From an uncultured Kineothrix sp. (GTDB taxonomy: Bacteria; Bacillota; Clostridia; Lachnospirales; Lachnospiraceae): a DNA stretch of 27,694 nt. The notes under the pieces were generated by a model. It was not told where the DNA came from, made no database searches, and worked only from the letters and a program-made list of their open reading frames with translations. The position numbers and the translations under genes were made by a program. This document shows positions 15,112 to 22,961 of the stretch, piece by piece; the first letter of the stretch is position 1, and each line of letters begins with the position of its first letter. The stretch covers positions 1 to 27,694 of the forward strand of contig CAJUMD010000038.1 of NCBI GenBank assembly GCA_910587275.1, in the 5' to 3' direction.

Positions 15112-16656
15112 ATGTATGTTGCAATAGCAGTCATTGTAACTTTGGTTATCTCGGTGCCGGTTACTGCCGCGGTGGCGGTTGCCTACCGTAAGAAGGTGGT
15201 GGAATCCCAAATCGGCAATGCGGAAGACAAGGCGAGGGAGATTATCGATGAGGCATTGAAAACTGCTGAGACGAAGAAGCGGGAATCGCTGCTCGAAGTC
15301 AAGGAAGAATCCATTCGTACTAAGAACGAATTGGACAAGGAGATCAAAGAGCGGAGAGCCGAGGCGCAGCGTTATGAGCGCAGGGTTCAGCAGAAGGAAG
15401 AGAACATCGATAAGAAAGCGGAAGCCATCGAGAAAAAAGAAGTGAGTTTGGCAGCAAGGGAAGAATCCCTCGCCAAATTACGCGAAGAAGTTACGAAGCT
15501 CAATGAACAGAGATTACAGGAACTGGAACGAATCTCAGGATTAACCTCCGAACAGGCAAAAGATTATTTGTTAAAGATTGTGGAAGATGAAGTAAAACAC
15601 GAAACTGCCGTAATGATTAAGGAAATGGAAAGCAGGGCAAAGGAAGAAGCGGACAAGAAGGCGAAGGAATATGTGATCACGGCGATACAGAAATGTGCGG
15701 CCGATCATGTATCCGAGACGACGATATCCGTGGTACAGCTTCCGAATGACGAAATGAAAGGCAGAATCATCGGCAGGGAGGGCAGGAACATCAGGACCCT
15801 TGAAACGATGACGGGCGTTGACCTTATTATTGACGATACGCCGGAGGCAGTCATTTTGTCCGGCTTTGACCCGATACGGCGTGAAGTGGCAAGAATCGCA
15901 CTGGAAAAATTGATTGTGGACGGGCGTATCCATCCGGCCAGAATCGAGGAAATGGTGGAGAAAGCGCAGAAGGAAGTTGAAGTCATGATTAAGGAGGAAG
16001 GTGATGCCGCAACGCTGGAAGTTGGCGTACACGGTATTCATCCCGAACTCGTGAAACTGCTCGGTAAAATGAAATTCCGGACTAGCTATGGTCAGAATGC
16101 GTTGAAGCATTCCATCGAGGTTGCCCAGTTATCGGGGCTTCTTGCCGCGGAAATGGGACTCGATGTGCGGATGGCAAAGCGGGCAGGATTGCTGCATGAT
16201 ATCGGTAAGGCTGTGGACCATGAAATGGAAGGTTCACACATTCAATTAGGCGTTGAACTCTGTAAGAAATATAAAGAATCGTCAGTGGTGATTAATGCGG
16301 TGGAATCGCATCACGGGGACGTGGAGGCGCATTCACTGATTGCGTGTCTTGTACAGGCTGCGGATACCATTTCGGCAGCAAGGCCAGGTGCAAGAAGGGA
16401 AACATTGGAAACATATACAAGCAGATTAAAACAATTAGAAGATATTACAAATAATTTTAAAGGTGTGGATAAATCTTTTGCAATTCAAGCGGGTAGAGAG
16501 ATTCGTGTAATGGTAGTTCCAGAACAAATCACTGATGCAGACATGGTGCTGCTGGCAAGGGATATTTCAAAGCAGATTGAAGCTGAGTTGGAATACCCGG
16601 GGCAGATTAAAGTGAATGTCATCAGGGAATCACGTGTGATAGACTATGCGAAGTAG
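15112..16656 (+). CDS. rny: Ribonuclease Y
   Basis: 514 residues from ATG 15112, with AAGGAGG at 15094-15100. One N-terminal membrane segment (residues about 3-24) is followed by a long charged coiled coil to about residue 195. A KH domain with GRIIGREGRNIRTLE and an HD domain with LLHDIGKAVDHE follow; SHHGD and the ADTISAARPGARRE block complete the metal-dependent site. It is the membrane-anchored endonuclease that starts mRNA decay in Firmicutes. Bases 16411-16500 are only 26/90 G or C and use AT-rich codons, while 16321-16380 count 33/60; the protein remains intact, so this looks like a recombination patch. Confidence 0.97.
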   Translation: MYVAIAVIVTLVISVPVTAAVAVAYRKKVVESQIGNAEDKAREIIDEALKTAETKKRESLLEVKEESIRTKNELDKEIKERRAEAQRYERRVQQKEENIDKKAEAIEKKEVSLAAREESLAKLREEVTKLNEQRLQELERISGLTSEQAKDYLLKIVEDEVKHETAVMIKEMESRAKEEADKKAKEYVITAIQKCAADHVSETTISVVQLPNDEMKGRIIGREGRNIRTLETMTGVDLIIDDTPEAVILSGFDPIRREVARIALEKLIVDGRIHPARIEEMVEKAQKEVEVMIKEEGDAATLEVGVHGIHPELVKLLGKMKFRTSYGQNALKHSIEVAQLSGLLAAEMGLDVRMAKRAGLLHDIGKAVDHEMEGSHIQLGVELCKKYKESSVVINAVESHHGDVEAHSLIACLVQAADTISAARPGARRETLETYTSRLKQLEDITNNFKGVDKSFAIQAGREIRVMVVPEQITDADMVLLARDISKQIEAELEYPGQIKVNVIRESRVIDYAK

Positions 16657-16679
16657 CATGGTGTAAAAATGAGATTGGG

Positions 16680-16729
16680 ATAAGGAAAGTATTGAGAATG
16701 CAGTGTTTCTCATACTTTCCTTATTTTTT
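16680..16729 (+). terminator. Strong intrinsic terminator after rny
   Basis: A 12-base perfect stem TAAGGAAAGTAT/ATACTTTCCTTA (16681-16692, 16712-16723) continues, after one bulged T, into GAGAA/TTCTC. TTTTTT follows at 16724-16729. Confidence 0.93.
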
Positions 16730-16767
16730 ATGCATATAATATGCATACAGAATCCAAAAGAATGGAA

Positions 16768-16796
16768 TTGTTTTTCCATAGGTTGGAGGATATGAT
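16768..16796 (+). promoter_or_regulatory. Possible promoter of the Uma2-family gene
   Basis: TTGTTT (16768-16773) and TATGAT (16791-16796) are 17 bases apart, leaving a short leader before the ribosome site at 16809. An ATGCATA/TATGCAT dyad at 16730-16746 lies upstream; its role is unknown. Confidence 0.4.
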
Positions 16797-16823
16797 GATA
16801 TTAGGAGTGGAGGTGAAAAAATT

Positions 16824-17357
16824 ATGGATGCATTAAAAAAGGAAAAAAATTACACGATAGATGATATTTATGCGCTGCCTGACGGGGAAAGAGCCGAATT
16901 GATTGACGGAAAAATTTATTATATGGCACCGCCAAGCAGGATCCATCAGAAAATCAGTTGGAAGTTACATCAGGCAATAGCGAATTATATTGACAGTAAG
17001 GACGGAAAATGTGAAGTTTATGCAGCTCCATTTGCTGTGTTTTTGAATAAAGACGGTATAAATTATATTGAACCGGATATTTCCGTGATTTGTGACCAAT
17101 CTAAATTGGATGAAAAGGGGTGTCACGGCGCACCTGATTGGATTATTGAAATTGTTTCTCCCGAAAGTAAGCCGATGGATTATTTTACGAAACTTTTTAA
17201 GTATCGGAATGCGTATGTCAGGGAATATTGGATCGTTGATCCAACAAAAGATTTGGTTATGGCGTATAGATTTGAAAAAGAGACGATGGAACAGTACTCT
17301 TTTGGTGAAGATGTGCCGGTAGGAATTTATGAAGGTTTTTCCATAAAAGTCCAGTAA
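16824..17357 (+). CDS. Uma2 (DUF820) family PD-(D/E)XK nuclease-fold protein
   Basis: 177 residues. Features of the Uma2 family are ELIDGKIYYMAPPS near residue 25, the YIEPDISVIC strand, the WIIEIVSPES strand and KLFKYRNAYVREYWIVDP. The family has a restriction-endonuclease-like fold with acidic active-site residues, but no cellular role is well established. GGAGGTGA at 16809-16816 precedes the ATG. The gene is AT-rich (23 G/C of 60 in 16981-17040) compared with recA or cheB, stands alone between two housekeeping genes, and has its own possible promoter, all of which suggest acquisition by transfer. No toxin-antitoxin or methylase partner is next to it. Confidence 0.85.
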   Translation: MDALKKEKNYTIDDIYALPDGERAELIDGKIYYMAPPSRIHQKISWKLHQAIANYIDSKDGKCEVYAAPFAVFLNKDGINYIEPDISVICDQSKLDEKGCHGAPDWIIEIVSPESKPMDYFTKLFKYRNAYVREYWIVDPTKDLVMAYRFEKETMEQYSFGEDVPVGIYEGFSIKVQ

Positions 17358-17502
17358 AATTAAAAATCTGCTTGTGAAATTCCAGCGCTTGTAGTATGAT
17401 ATACGAGGCGTGTATGATTGTATACGATTATCCAATAATAACATGTTTAGGTGGAACGTATGCGTAACATGATAATATGGTAGATTAAGAGGATGGTGCA
17501 GA

Positions 17503-18816
17503 ATGAAATCGTACAAAGAGTTAAGCAGGGAAGAATTGGAGCAGTTGCTAAGACAGTTGGGAAAAGCATATGAAGATGCCAAGGGAAGGGGACTGAAGCT
17601 CGATATGTCCAGGGGAAAACCGTCGGTTTCCCAATTGGACATGGGAATGGACTTTATGGACATCCTGAATTCTTCTTCCGACTTTCAGACGGAGGCAGGG
17701 CTTGATACCAGGAACTACGGTTTGATGGACGGTATACCGGAGGCAAAGGAGCTGATGGCACAGATGATGGGTGTACCTTCGGCGGAGCAGGTGATTGTGT
17801 GCGGGAATGCCAGCCTTACGGTTATGTATGATTTGATTTCACGCAGTATGACCCATGGTGTGATGGGGAATACCCCATGGTGTAAACAGGACCGGGTGAA
17901 ATTCCTTTGCCCGGCGCCGGGGTATGACAGGCATTTTGCGATTACGCAGCATTTTGGGATAGAGATGATAACCGTACCCATGACGGAAAACGGACCGGAT
18001 ATGGATATGGTGGAGAAGCTGGTGGAATCGGACGCATGTGTAAAAGGGATTTGGTGTGTGCCGAAGTATTCCAACCCGCAGGGATATTCTTATTCGGACG
18101 AGACGGTACGCAGGTTTGCGGCATTGAAGCCGGCAGCGGCGGATTTCCGGATTTATTGGGATAATGCTTATGCCATCCACCATCTGTACGAAGATAAGCA
18201 GGATGAAATACTGGATATTTTAAGTGAATGTGAAAAGGCGGGGAATCCGGATATCGTGTATGAAATTTCCTCCACCTCCAAAGTGACGTTTGCCGGCGGC
18301 GGTATTTCGGCGCTTGCGGCATCCAAGGCAAATTTGGACGATGTACGCAGCTCCTTAACGGTACAGACGATAGGGTTTGATAAGATAAACCAGTTACGCC
18401 ATGTAAGGTATTTTAAGGATATCAACGGTTTAAAAGCGCATATGAGGAAACATGCCGCAATAATCCGCCCGAAATTTGAGGCAGTGCTTCAGGTATTGGA
18501 AAAAGAACTGGACGGTCTTGGCATTGCGGAATGGACGAATCCGAAAGGGGGATATTTCATTTCCTTTGAATGCATGGAAGGGTGCGCGAAGAAAATCGTG
18601 GCAAAATGTAAGGAAGCGGGAGTGGTGTTAACGGGTGCAGGGGCTACCTATCCTTACGGCGAGGACCCGGATGACAGCAACATACGCCTGGCGCCTACGT
18701 TTCCCACGCCGGAAGAACTGGCGGAGGCGGCGGATTTGTTCGTTTTGTGCGTAAAGCTGGTGAGCGTGGAAACGTTATTGGAAGAACGTGCCATGGTGGA
18801 GAAATGTGCCTGCTGA
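17503..18816 (+). CDS. PLP-dependent aminotransferase, aspartate aminotransferase-like
   Basis: 437 residues, fold type I. The N-terminal block LDMSRGKPS and the pattern RNYGLMDGIPEAKELMAQ match the class found as aspartate aminotransferase in Corynebacterium (sometimes grouped with MocR-like sequences). The PLP lysine is Lys260 in SSTSKVTFAGGG; WDNAYAIHHL carries the pyridine-nitrogen Asp and the ring-contact Tyr; the C-terminal NIRLAPTFPT carries the carboxylate-binding Arg. It would exchange amino groups between aspartate and 2-oxoglutarate, though substrate choice cannot be read from sequence. AGAGGATGG lies upstream of the ATG. The 145-base gap before it has two similar GTATGAT...TATACG stretches and a weak candidate promoter. 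Confidence 0.88.
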   Translation: MKSYKELSREELEQLLRQLGKAYEDAKGRGLKLDMSRGKPSVSQLDMGMDFMDILNSSSDFQTEAGLDTRNYGLMDGIPEAKELMAQMMGVPSAEQVIVCGNASLTVMYDLISRSMTHGVMGNTPWCKQDRVKFLCPAPGYDRHFAITQHFGIEMITVPMTENGPDMDMVEKLVESDACVKGIWCVPKYSNPQGYSYSDETVRRFAALKPAAADFRIYWDNAYAIHHLYEDKQDEILDILSECEKAGNPDIVYEISSTSKVTFAGGGISALAASKANLDDVRSSLTVQTIGFDKINQLRHVRYFKDINGLKAHMRKHAAIIRPKFEAVLQVLEKELDGLGIAEWTNPKGGYFISFECMEGCAKKIVAKCKEAGVVLTGAGATYPYGEDPDDSNIRLAPTFPTPEELAEAADLFVLCVKLVSVETLLEERAMVEKCAC

Positions 18817-18922
18817 CGGAAGGCAGACGCGGCTTGGCCGGATTGGATGGAGTAGAAGGAATAAAAGGAATAGAAGACCGGAAAAAGATTGGAAAAGAAA
18901 CGGATAGAGAAAGGCAGGGATT

Positions 18923-19459
18923 ATGGCGGAAACATTTAAGAGACTGAACCGGGAACTGATGTACCATGGTGTCATTGTGGATTTTTATAAGGACACGGTG
19001 CAGGTTCCCAATGGAAATGTGGTGGAGTGGGATTTCATCGGTCACAAAGGGGCAGCGGCGGTGGTTCCGGTCAGGGAAGACGGAAAACTGCTGATGGTGC
19101 GCCAGTACCGCAATGCGCTGGACCGTGAGACCTTGGAGATTCCCGCCGGGGGGTTAAACGGTGCGGAACCTACCATGGATGCTGCGGCAAGGGAACTGGA
19201 GGAAGAAACGGGATACCGTTCCGGAGACCTGGAGCTTCTGATTACACTGCGGACCACGGTGGCATTCTGTAACGAGAAAATAGATATTTACGTGGCAAGG
19301 AATCTTAAGAAGGGGGAGCAGCATTTGGACGAAGATGAGTTCATTCACGTGGAGGCTTATACCGTGGAGGAATTGTGCACCATGATTTTGGAAGGGAAAA
19401 TTGAAGATTCCAAAACCATTGCGGCAGTTATGTCCTACCGGGCAAAATACTGCGGATAA
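18923..19459 (+). CDS. Nudix hydrolase, ADP-ribose pyrophosphatase type
   Basis: 178 residues. The Nudix box runs from GGLNGAEP through AARELEEETGY, with the catalytic REXXEE glutamates; the upstream strand VRQYRNALDRETLEIPAGG is typical of ADP-ribose pyrophosphatases, which cleave ADP-ribose to AMP and ribose 5-phosphate. AGGCAGGG just upstream serves ATG 18923. The 106-base gap after the aminotransferase is purine-rich and holds no signal I can name. The SpoIIM-like gene comes next, as in the Bacillus nudF region, which supports the assignment. Confidence 0.92.
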   Translation: MAETFKRLNRELMYHGVIVDFYKDTVQVPNGNVVEWDFIGHKGAAAVVPVREDGKLLMVRQYRNALDRETLEIPAGGLNGAEPTMDAAARELEEETGYRSGDLELLITLRTTVAFCNEKIDIYVARNLKKGEQHLDEDEFIHVEAYTVEELCTMILEGKIEDSKTIAAVMSYRAKYCG

Positions 19460-19562
19460 GAACAGGACTTTATGACTATCCGAACGTAATATCCGCAAAC
19501 AGGCATGTATCCGTCCGGACACGCATATATTGTAGTAAATATGGTGCGCTGGGAATGGTAAT

Positions 19563-20171
19563 ATGTATCAGGGATATGGAATGGGCAGCCGGCGTATGCG
19601 CTGGCTGTATTTATTTTTGGGAGGGTTCCTCGCCGGGGTTTTGGCGTCGAATATTTGGAAAACCGATTTCTTACAAGGCATGGAGCTTTTAAGTGCGGCT
19701 TCTTTGAGCCGACTGCGGTTTTTGGAAGTGGACGGCAGTGCGTTTTTCCGTTATGTACTGAAAGAAAGGCTTGGGACGGCGGTGCTTTTGTGCCTGCTGG
19801 CAACAACCTATGTGGGGACGGCAGCGGTATCGGCGTATGCCTTTTGGATGGGCGGCATGGCGGGAATATTCCTGTCGGTGGCGTCCATCCGTTACGGAAT
19901 ACGCGGAATCGCTCTTGTGCTGGTGAGTGTCCTGCCCCAATACCTGCTGCTCGTTCCGGCATGTATTCTGCTGATGGACTGGTGCTGTGGGCTGAACATG
20001 GCGCTGTACCACCCGGAACGGCTTGCGGAAACAGGATACGGCCGGGGAAAACCGTATTTGGTAAAAATCATCCCGAAGCTGCTTACCGCAGCCGGCATCC
20101 TCATAGCGGGAAGCGCCCTGGAGAGCTATGTGAATCCCATGCTTTTATCCGTTTTCCTGAAAATATTCTGA
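19563..20171 (+). CDS. SpoIIM-like membrane protein (stage II sporulation protein M family)
   Basis: 202 residues with about five hydrophobic segments: residues 14-29, roughly 70-90, 90-105, 115-140 and a C-terminal helix near 170-185. The general layout, including GFLAGVLASN near the N terminus and a central VLPQYLLLVPA segment, resembles SpoIIM. Position right after a Nudix ADP-ribose pyrophosphatase matches the Bacillus order. In spore formers SpoIIM works with SpoIID and SpoIIP in septal peptidoglycan removal during engulfment. Residue-level similarity is limited, so the call leans on topology and synteny. The ribosome site is weak (GGGAATGG); an in-frame ATG at 19581 is an alternative. 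Confidence 0.72.
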   Translation: MYQGYGMGSRRMRWLYLFLGGFLAGVLASNIWKTDFLQGMELLSAASLSRLRFLEVDGSAFFRYVLKERLGTAVLLCLLATTYVGTAAVSAYAFWMGGMAGIFLSVASIRYGIRGIALVLVSVLPQYLLLVPACILLMDWCCGLNMALYHPERLAETGYGRGKPYLVKIIPKLLTAAGILIAGSALESYVNPMLLSVFLKIF

Positions 20172-20240
20172 ATACCGGCTATGCGGCAGGGAAGGGCGGG
20201 AACGGTTCCGTATGCTGTCCCGGAGGAAACCGGGAAATAC

Positions 20241-21269
20241 CTAAATGTATTCTGCGATATCGTAAATCAGACGTTCGGAATCTTCCCATCCGAGGCAGGG
20301 ATCCGTAATGGATTTCCCGTAAACACCTTCGCCGATTTTCTGGCTGCCTTCTTCGATATAACTTTCCACCATGACTCCCTTTACGAGCTGGTGGATATCC
20401 GCATTTAATTTTCTGCTGTGCATGACTTCTTTCACAATCCGTATCTGCTGCTTAAACTGTTTGTTGGAATTGTTGTGGTTTGCGTCAATGACGCAGGCGG
20501 GGTTTTTCAAGTCCCTTTCGTTATAGAGAGTTAGTAGGTTGTTCAAATCTTCGTAATGGTAATTCGGAAGGCTTCTCCCATATTTGTTTACGGAACCGCG
20601 CAGGACCGTATGCGTCAGGTCATTTCCCGTGGTCTGTACTTCCCATCCCCGGTAGATGAAGGAATGGGAATGCTGGGCGGCGAAAACGGAATTTAACATA
20701 ATGGAAAAATCACCGCTGGTGGGATTTTTCATGCCTGCGGGGACATCAAAGCCGCTGACCGTCAGGCGGTGCTGCTGGTCTTCCACGGAGCGAGCCCCGA
20801 TGGCGACGTAGGAGAGGATATCGGATACATAGCGCCAGTTTTCGGGATAAAGCATTTCGTCTGCCGCCGTAAGCCCCGATTCCGCAATGGCGCGGATTTG
20901 CATTTTACGCATGGCAATCAGTCCGGCGAGGAAATCCGGCTTTTTTTCCGGGTCCGGCTGGTGGACGATGCCCTTATATCCTTCCCCCGTGGTCCGTGGT
21001 TTGTTTGTGTAAATCCTGGGAATCAGGATCAGTTTGTCTTTTACCTTTTCGTTTACTTTTGCCAGTCGGTTCACATAGTCGCAGACCGCTTCTTCGTTGT
21101 CTGCGGAACAGGGGCCGATGATAACCAGGAAACGGTTGTCTTTCCCGGTAAGTACCTTCCGTATTTCCGTATCCCGGCGCTGTTTTAATTCCACCAGTTT
21201 TTCCGGCACCGGGAACTGCCTGCGTATTTCGTCCGGCGTGGGCAGCTTCTGTATAAATTCAAATGACAT
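20241..21269 (-). CDS. 3-deoxy-7-phosphoheptulonate (DAHP) synthase, class I
   Basis: 342 residues. The start at 21269 (MSFEFIQKLPTP) has an AGGAGG nine bases upstream on this strand. It joins phosphoenolpyruvate and erythrose 4-phosphate, the first step of aromatic amino acid synthesis. Type I-alpha motifs are VIIGPCSA, TNKPRTTGEGYKG, an IGARSVEDQQHR active-site segment, KNPTSGD, and a C-terminal HQLVKGVMVESYIEEGSQ. It is of the AroG/AroF/AroH kind rather than the shorter I-beta type. Feedback sensitivity (Phe, Tyr or Trp) cannot be read safely. It runs towards the SpoIIM-like gene; the 69-base gap between them holds a CCCGG/CCGGG hairpin without a T run. Confidence 0.96.
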   Translation of the reverse strand: MSFEFIQKLPTPDEIRRQFPVPEKLVELKQRRDTEIRKVLTGKDNRFLVIIGPCSADNEEAVCDYVNRLAKVNEKVKDKLILIPRIYTNKPRTTGEGYKGIVHQPDPEKKPDFLAGLIAMRKMQIRAIAESGLTAADEMLYPENWRYVSDILSYVAIGARSVEDQQHRLTVSGFDVPAGMKNPTSGDFSIMLNSVFAAQHSHSFIYRGWEVQTTGNDLTHTVLRGSVNKYGRSLPNYHYEDLNNLLTLYNERDLKNPACVIDANHNNSNKQFKQQIRIVKEVMHSRKLNADIHQLVKGVMVESYIEEGSQKIGEGVYGKSITDPCLGWEDSERLIYDIAEYI

Positions 21270-21310
21270 TTCTTCATACCTCCTGTGGTGTCTCATTGCG
21301 GAATGTTTTT

Positions 21311-21354
21311 GGCAGGCGGGACCGTAAGGAAATATGGAAACAGGTTTGCCTGCC
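21311..21354 (-). other. Stem-loop in the DAHP synthase leader
   Basis: Arms GGCAGGC and GCCTGCC (21348-21354 and 21311-21317 on the plus strand) pair across about 30 bases and lie within the predicted 97-base leader. On the transcribed strand the second arm is followed by AAAAAC, not T, so it is not an intrinsic terminator. No leader peptide rich in aromatic codons is evident. Confidence 0.35.
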
Positions 21355-21372
21355 TGTCCGCAAAACATAGTT

Positions 21373-21401
21373 ATTATAATATATTGGTGGGGGTTGTGCA
21401 A
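21373..21401 (-). promoter_or_regulatory. Promoter of DAHP synthase gene
   Basis: On the minus strand TTGCAC (21401-21396) and a perfect TATAAT (21378-21373) are 17 bases apart. Transcription would start near 21366, giving a leader of about 97 bases. Confidence 0.75.
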
Positions 21402-21425
21402 GCGGCAAATACGCTTTGGCACACG

Positions 21426-22763
21426 CTAACGCAGGTATTTACGTACCGCAAACACGCACAGTCCCGTCTGCAGCAACTGGCTTGCCAGCAGCCCGTACAG
21501 ATACCCCTGGATGCCCAGCACCGGAATCAGCCAGAATACGAAAGCCAGCCGCAGACCCAGGCTTACCATACTGAAAAGGAAGGTGGAACCCGTACGCCCC
21601 AGCCCGTTTAAGATGCTGTTTAACGTACTTGCAATATACATAAAGGGGCAGATAAAGCTCAGGGTAATGATGAAACTTCCCGCCAGGGCGCTGTTGTACA
21701 AAAAGGTGCCCGCAAACCGTCCGAATAAAAGGAAAACGCCGGTACAGAGGAAGCCAAGGAGGAAACAGTATTTGATGGACGTGCGTACCGCCCTGCGCAC
21801 GGCGCCGTGGTTGCCGCTGCCGTCGGCTTCCGATACGATGGGCAGGAGCAGGACGGAAACCGAGTTCGTGATGGCGGAGGGAAAGAAGATTAGCGGCAGC
21901 GCCATTCCGGTTAATACCCCGTATACACTGAGCGCCTTGGCGTTGTTGTAGCCGTAGCGTTGCAGGCACTGGGGGATGTAAATGGCCTCCACGCTTTGCA
22001 GAAAATTGATCAGTGTACGGTTAAGGGAAAGCGGAACCGCAAGGGAGAGCAGCCGTCTGGCTTCCCTGCCGTATGTGACGGCGGGTTCCTTTATTTTCCG
22101 GAACAGGCTGTGCGACAGGGTCAGCGAATAAAAGCGGAAATAGATGGCGGCAAGGCATACCAGCATGGAAGCGGCTTCCCCGATGATCAGCCCGACAACG
22201 GCAAAGCTGATGGTGGGGGTATAGCCTTTTGCCGTGTAATGGGCATAAATCAGATAAACGCTCCCTACACGGACCAACTGTTCCACCAACTGTGCCGCGG
22301 ACGGCACGGAGGTCTTACGGATGCCGTAAAAATATCCGTTGATGCAGGAATGTACGGTGGTCATGGGGATGGAAAGCGCGATGATGCGCAGCAGCGGCGC
22401 GGTTCTTGGCTCAAACAGGAGATTTGCCGCAATCGTATCGGAAAACAGGTAAATATAGGCGGTACATCCGGCGGAGAGCAGCATGGAAATGCCAAATCCG
22501 GTAAAGAGGGTGCGGAAGGAAGCGCGGTAATTGCGGGTGGAAGTCTCGCCTGCCACGAACTTGGAAATGGCGGTCTGCATACCGGATACGGTGACGGAAA
22601 AGGTCAGCGCCAGCACCGGCGCGGTGAGCTGGTACAGCCCCATGCCTTCCGCCCCGAACACACGGGAGAGAAAAATACGGTAAAAAAAGCCGATAAAACG
22701 GCTGGCGAAACCGGTAACGGTGAGAATGATGGTGCCTGTAATGAGAGGATTGGTTTTCTTCAT
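21426..22763 (-). CDS. SpoVB/MurJ-like polysaccharide flippase (MOP superfamily)
   Basis: 445 residues with about a dozen hydrophobic segments through the whole length. The N terminus (LITGTIILTVTGFASRFIGF, then FLSRVFGAEGMGLYQL) is the standard start of the SpoVB group of lipid-linked oligosaccharide flippases. NGYFYGIRKT, FFPSAITNSVSVLLLP and NSILNGLGRT are further family patches. SpoVB-type proteins are proposed to flip cell-wall or cortex lipid precursors in spore formers; MurJ-like service in growing cells is also possible. It is somewhat shorter than Bacillus SpoVB (about 518 residues) yet has both ends. The ribosome site is weak. No clear promoter shows in the shared region with nifS. 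Confidence 0.87.
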   Translation of the reverse strand: MKKTNPLITGTIILTVTGFASRFIGFFYRIFLSRVFGAEGMGLYQLTAPVLALTFSVTVSGMQTAISKFVAGETSTRNYRASFRTLFTGFGISMLLSAGCTAYIYLFSDTIAANLLFEPRTAPLLRIIALSIPMTTVHSCINGYFYGIRKTSVPSAAQLVEQLVRVGSVYLIYAHYTAKGYTPTISFAVVGLIIGEAASMLVCLAAIYFRFYSLTLSHSLFRKIKEPAVTYGREARRLLSLAVPLSLNRTLINFLQSVEAIYIPQCLQRYGYNNAKALSVYGVLTGMALPLIFFPSAITNSVSVLLLPIVSEADGSGNHGAVRRAVRTSIKYCFLLGFLCTGVFLLFGRFAGTFLYNSALAGSFIITLSFICPFMYIASTLNSILNGLGRTGSTFLFSMVSLGLRLAFVFWLIPVLGIQGYLYGLLASQLLQTGLCVFAVRKYLR

Positions 22764-22812
22764 GCAATACCTGTCTTGCGGATTTGTTTATAAATATATG
22801 CATTCCCTTTTA

Positions 22813-22841
22813 TTGACAGAACAGCGGACCCGTGGTATAGT
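22813..22841 (+). promoter_or_regulatory. nifS operon promoter
   Basis: A perfect TTGACA (22813-22818), 17-base spacer and TATAGT (22836-22841). Transcription would start near 22848, leaving about 114 bases of leader before nifS. The region is divergent with the flippase gene. Confidence 0.85.
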
Positions 22842-22851
22842 GAAATCATCC

Positions 22852-22921
22852 AATTCGTAGTGGTTTACTAGGAATTAAAAAGTCATTTGTAAAGATTAAT
22901 TCTTGAACGGCTCCAAATGAC
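22852..22921 (+). promoter_or_regulatory. Two dyads in the nifS leader, possible operator
   Basis: The first dyad (22852-22876) pairs AATTC-g-TAGT with ACTA-g-GAATT around GGTTT, nine pairs with one G-G mismatch, and begins about four bases after the predicted start site. The second pairs GTCATTTG (22882-22889) with CAAATGAC (22914-22921). The first sits where a repressor would bind and its GGAATT half recalls sites of Rrf2-family regulators such as CymR. That link is inference; RNA hairpins controlling translation are the alternative. Confidence 0.5.
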
Positions 22922-22961
22922 AGTAAAAGAATACATATTGCAGAAAAGGACGGAAAAAACC

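Noticed and set aside
19460..19562. CGAAC-containing stretch before the SpoIIM-like gene as a LexA box
   Set aside because: The paired GTTC half is absent.
21960..22793. Long plus-strand frame of 277 codons opposite the flippase gene
   Set aside because: The minus-strand frame gives a coherent MOP-family membrane protein; this one is glycine/lysine-rich shadow sequence.
22764..22812. Promoter for the flippase on the minus strand (TATAAA near 22790)
   Set aside because: No acceptable -35 at 16-18 bases could be found.
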